From NCBI RefSeq assembly GCF_003429565.1, contig NZ_QUAK01000094.1:24612-58154 (forward strand): a stretch of DNA of 33,543 nucleotides, given 5' to 3'. Position numbers and translations under genes: made by a program. Shown here piece after piece: positions 33,543 to 33,543 of this stretch. Position 1 is the first letter of the stretch. Each line of letters starts with the position of its first letter. Under the pieces are notes generated by a model. That model saw only the letters and a list, made by a program, of their open reading frames with translations, made no database searches and was not told the origin of the DNA. The stretch is from Streptomyces triticagri. Lineage in GTDB: Bacteria; Actinomycetota; Actinomycetes; Streptomycetales; Streptomycetaceae.

Positions 33543-33543
33543 G

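Overview
The window reads as chromosomal DNA of a Streptomyces or close relative. Base composition is very GC-rich with strong third-position GC bias, and GTG/TTG starts are common. It carries mshA (mycothiol synthesis), a phoU / phoR-phoP locus in the actinobacterial arrangement, and many TetR/GntR/PadR/MerR regulators. The order mshA - YbjN - MFS - phosphoglycerate mutase - ... - phoU - phoR - phoP resembles what I recall of the S. coelicolor core chromosome; this is memory, not a search. I see no insertion sequence, phage gene, CRISPR array, rRNA or tRNA.

Layout. 0-4 kb: a GntR regulator, then a DrrA/DrrB-type drug ABC exporter (ATPase and permease, minus strand) divergent from a TetR regulator; the gap between them holds a 14-15 bp repeat array and three 15-bp dyads. 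4-9 kb: a YdeI-like protein, a 70-aa ORF overlapping a GreA-like factor, a divergent TetR/GNAT pair, a PadR/SGNH-hydrolase pair divergent from an NTF2-like protein. 9-13.6 kb: a UvrA2/DrrC-like protein, a DUF6069-like membrane segment in the same open frame, and a TetR, divergent from an LCMT-type methyltransferase across two near-identical palindromes. 13.6-17.4 kb: a MerR-PP2C fusion, a NUDIX hydrolase, a VOC protein, a SUKH-like protein, and a Clp-N/HTH protein whose start lies beside a 51-bp dyad. 17.5-21 kb: an XRE regulator, an HbhA-like protein and a DUF2516 protein (an order also known in mycobacteria), then a receiver-SpoIIE phosphatase. 21.3-27.7 kb: an NlpC/P60 endopeptidase, a methyltransferase, mshA-ybjN, an MFS exporter and phosphoglycerate mutase. 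27.8-33.5 kb: a decayed FAD-oxidoreductase remnant beside a perfect TGTGA-N6-TCACA dyad, a double-TerD protein, an SgcJ-like protein, a 51-aa Cys-rich protein, then phoU divergent from phoR-phoP across two matching 44-bp PHO-box arrays, ending in a strong hairpin.

How the parts work together. Several loci share one design: a one-component regulator transcribed away from its target(s), with palindromic operators between them (2.9-3.1, 6.26, 8.4, 12.6, 17.4 and 17.58 kb). At least five genes have a TAGGCT or TAACCT -10-like hexamer only 6-7 nt before the ATG, which predicts leaderless mRNAs.

The most unusual trait is about ten separate short tandem-repeat tracts (periods 8, 9, 9, 13, 14-15, 15, 20, 21, 22 and 27 bp), mostly between genes and often spanning convergent gene ends. 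No two share an obvious sequence, so they look like independent local expansions rather than one dispersed element.
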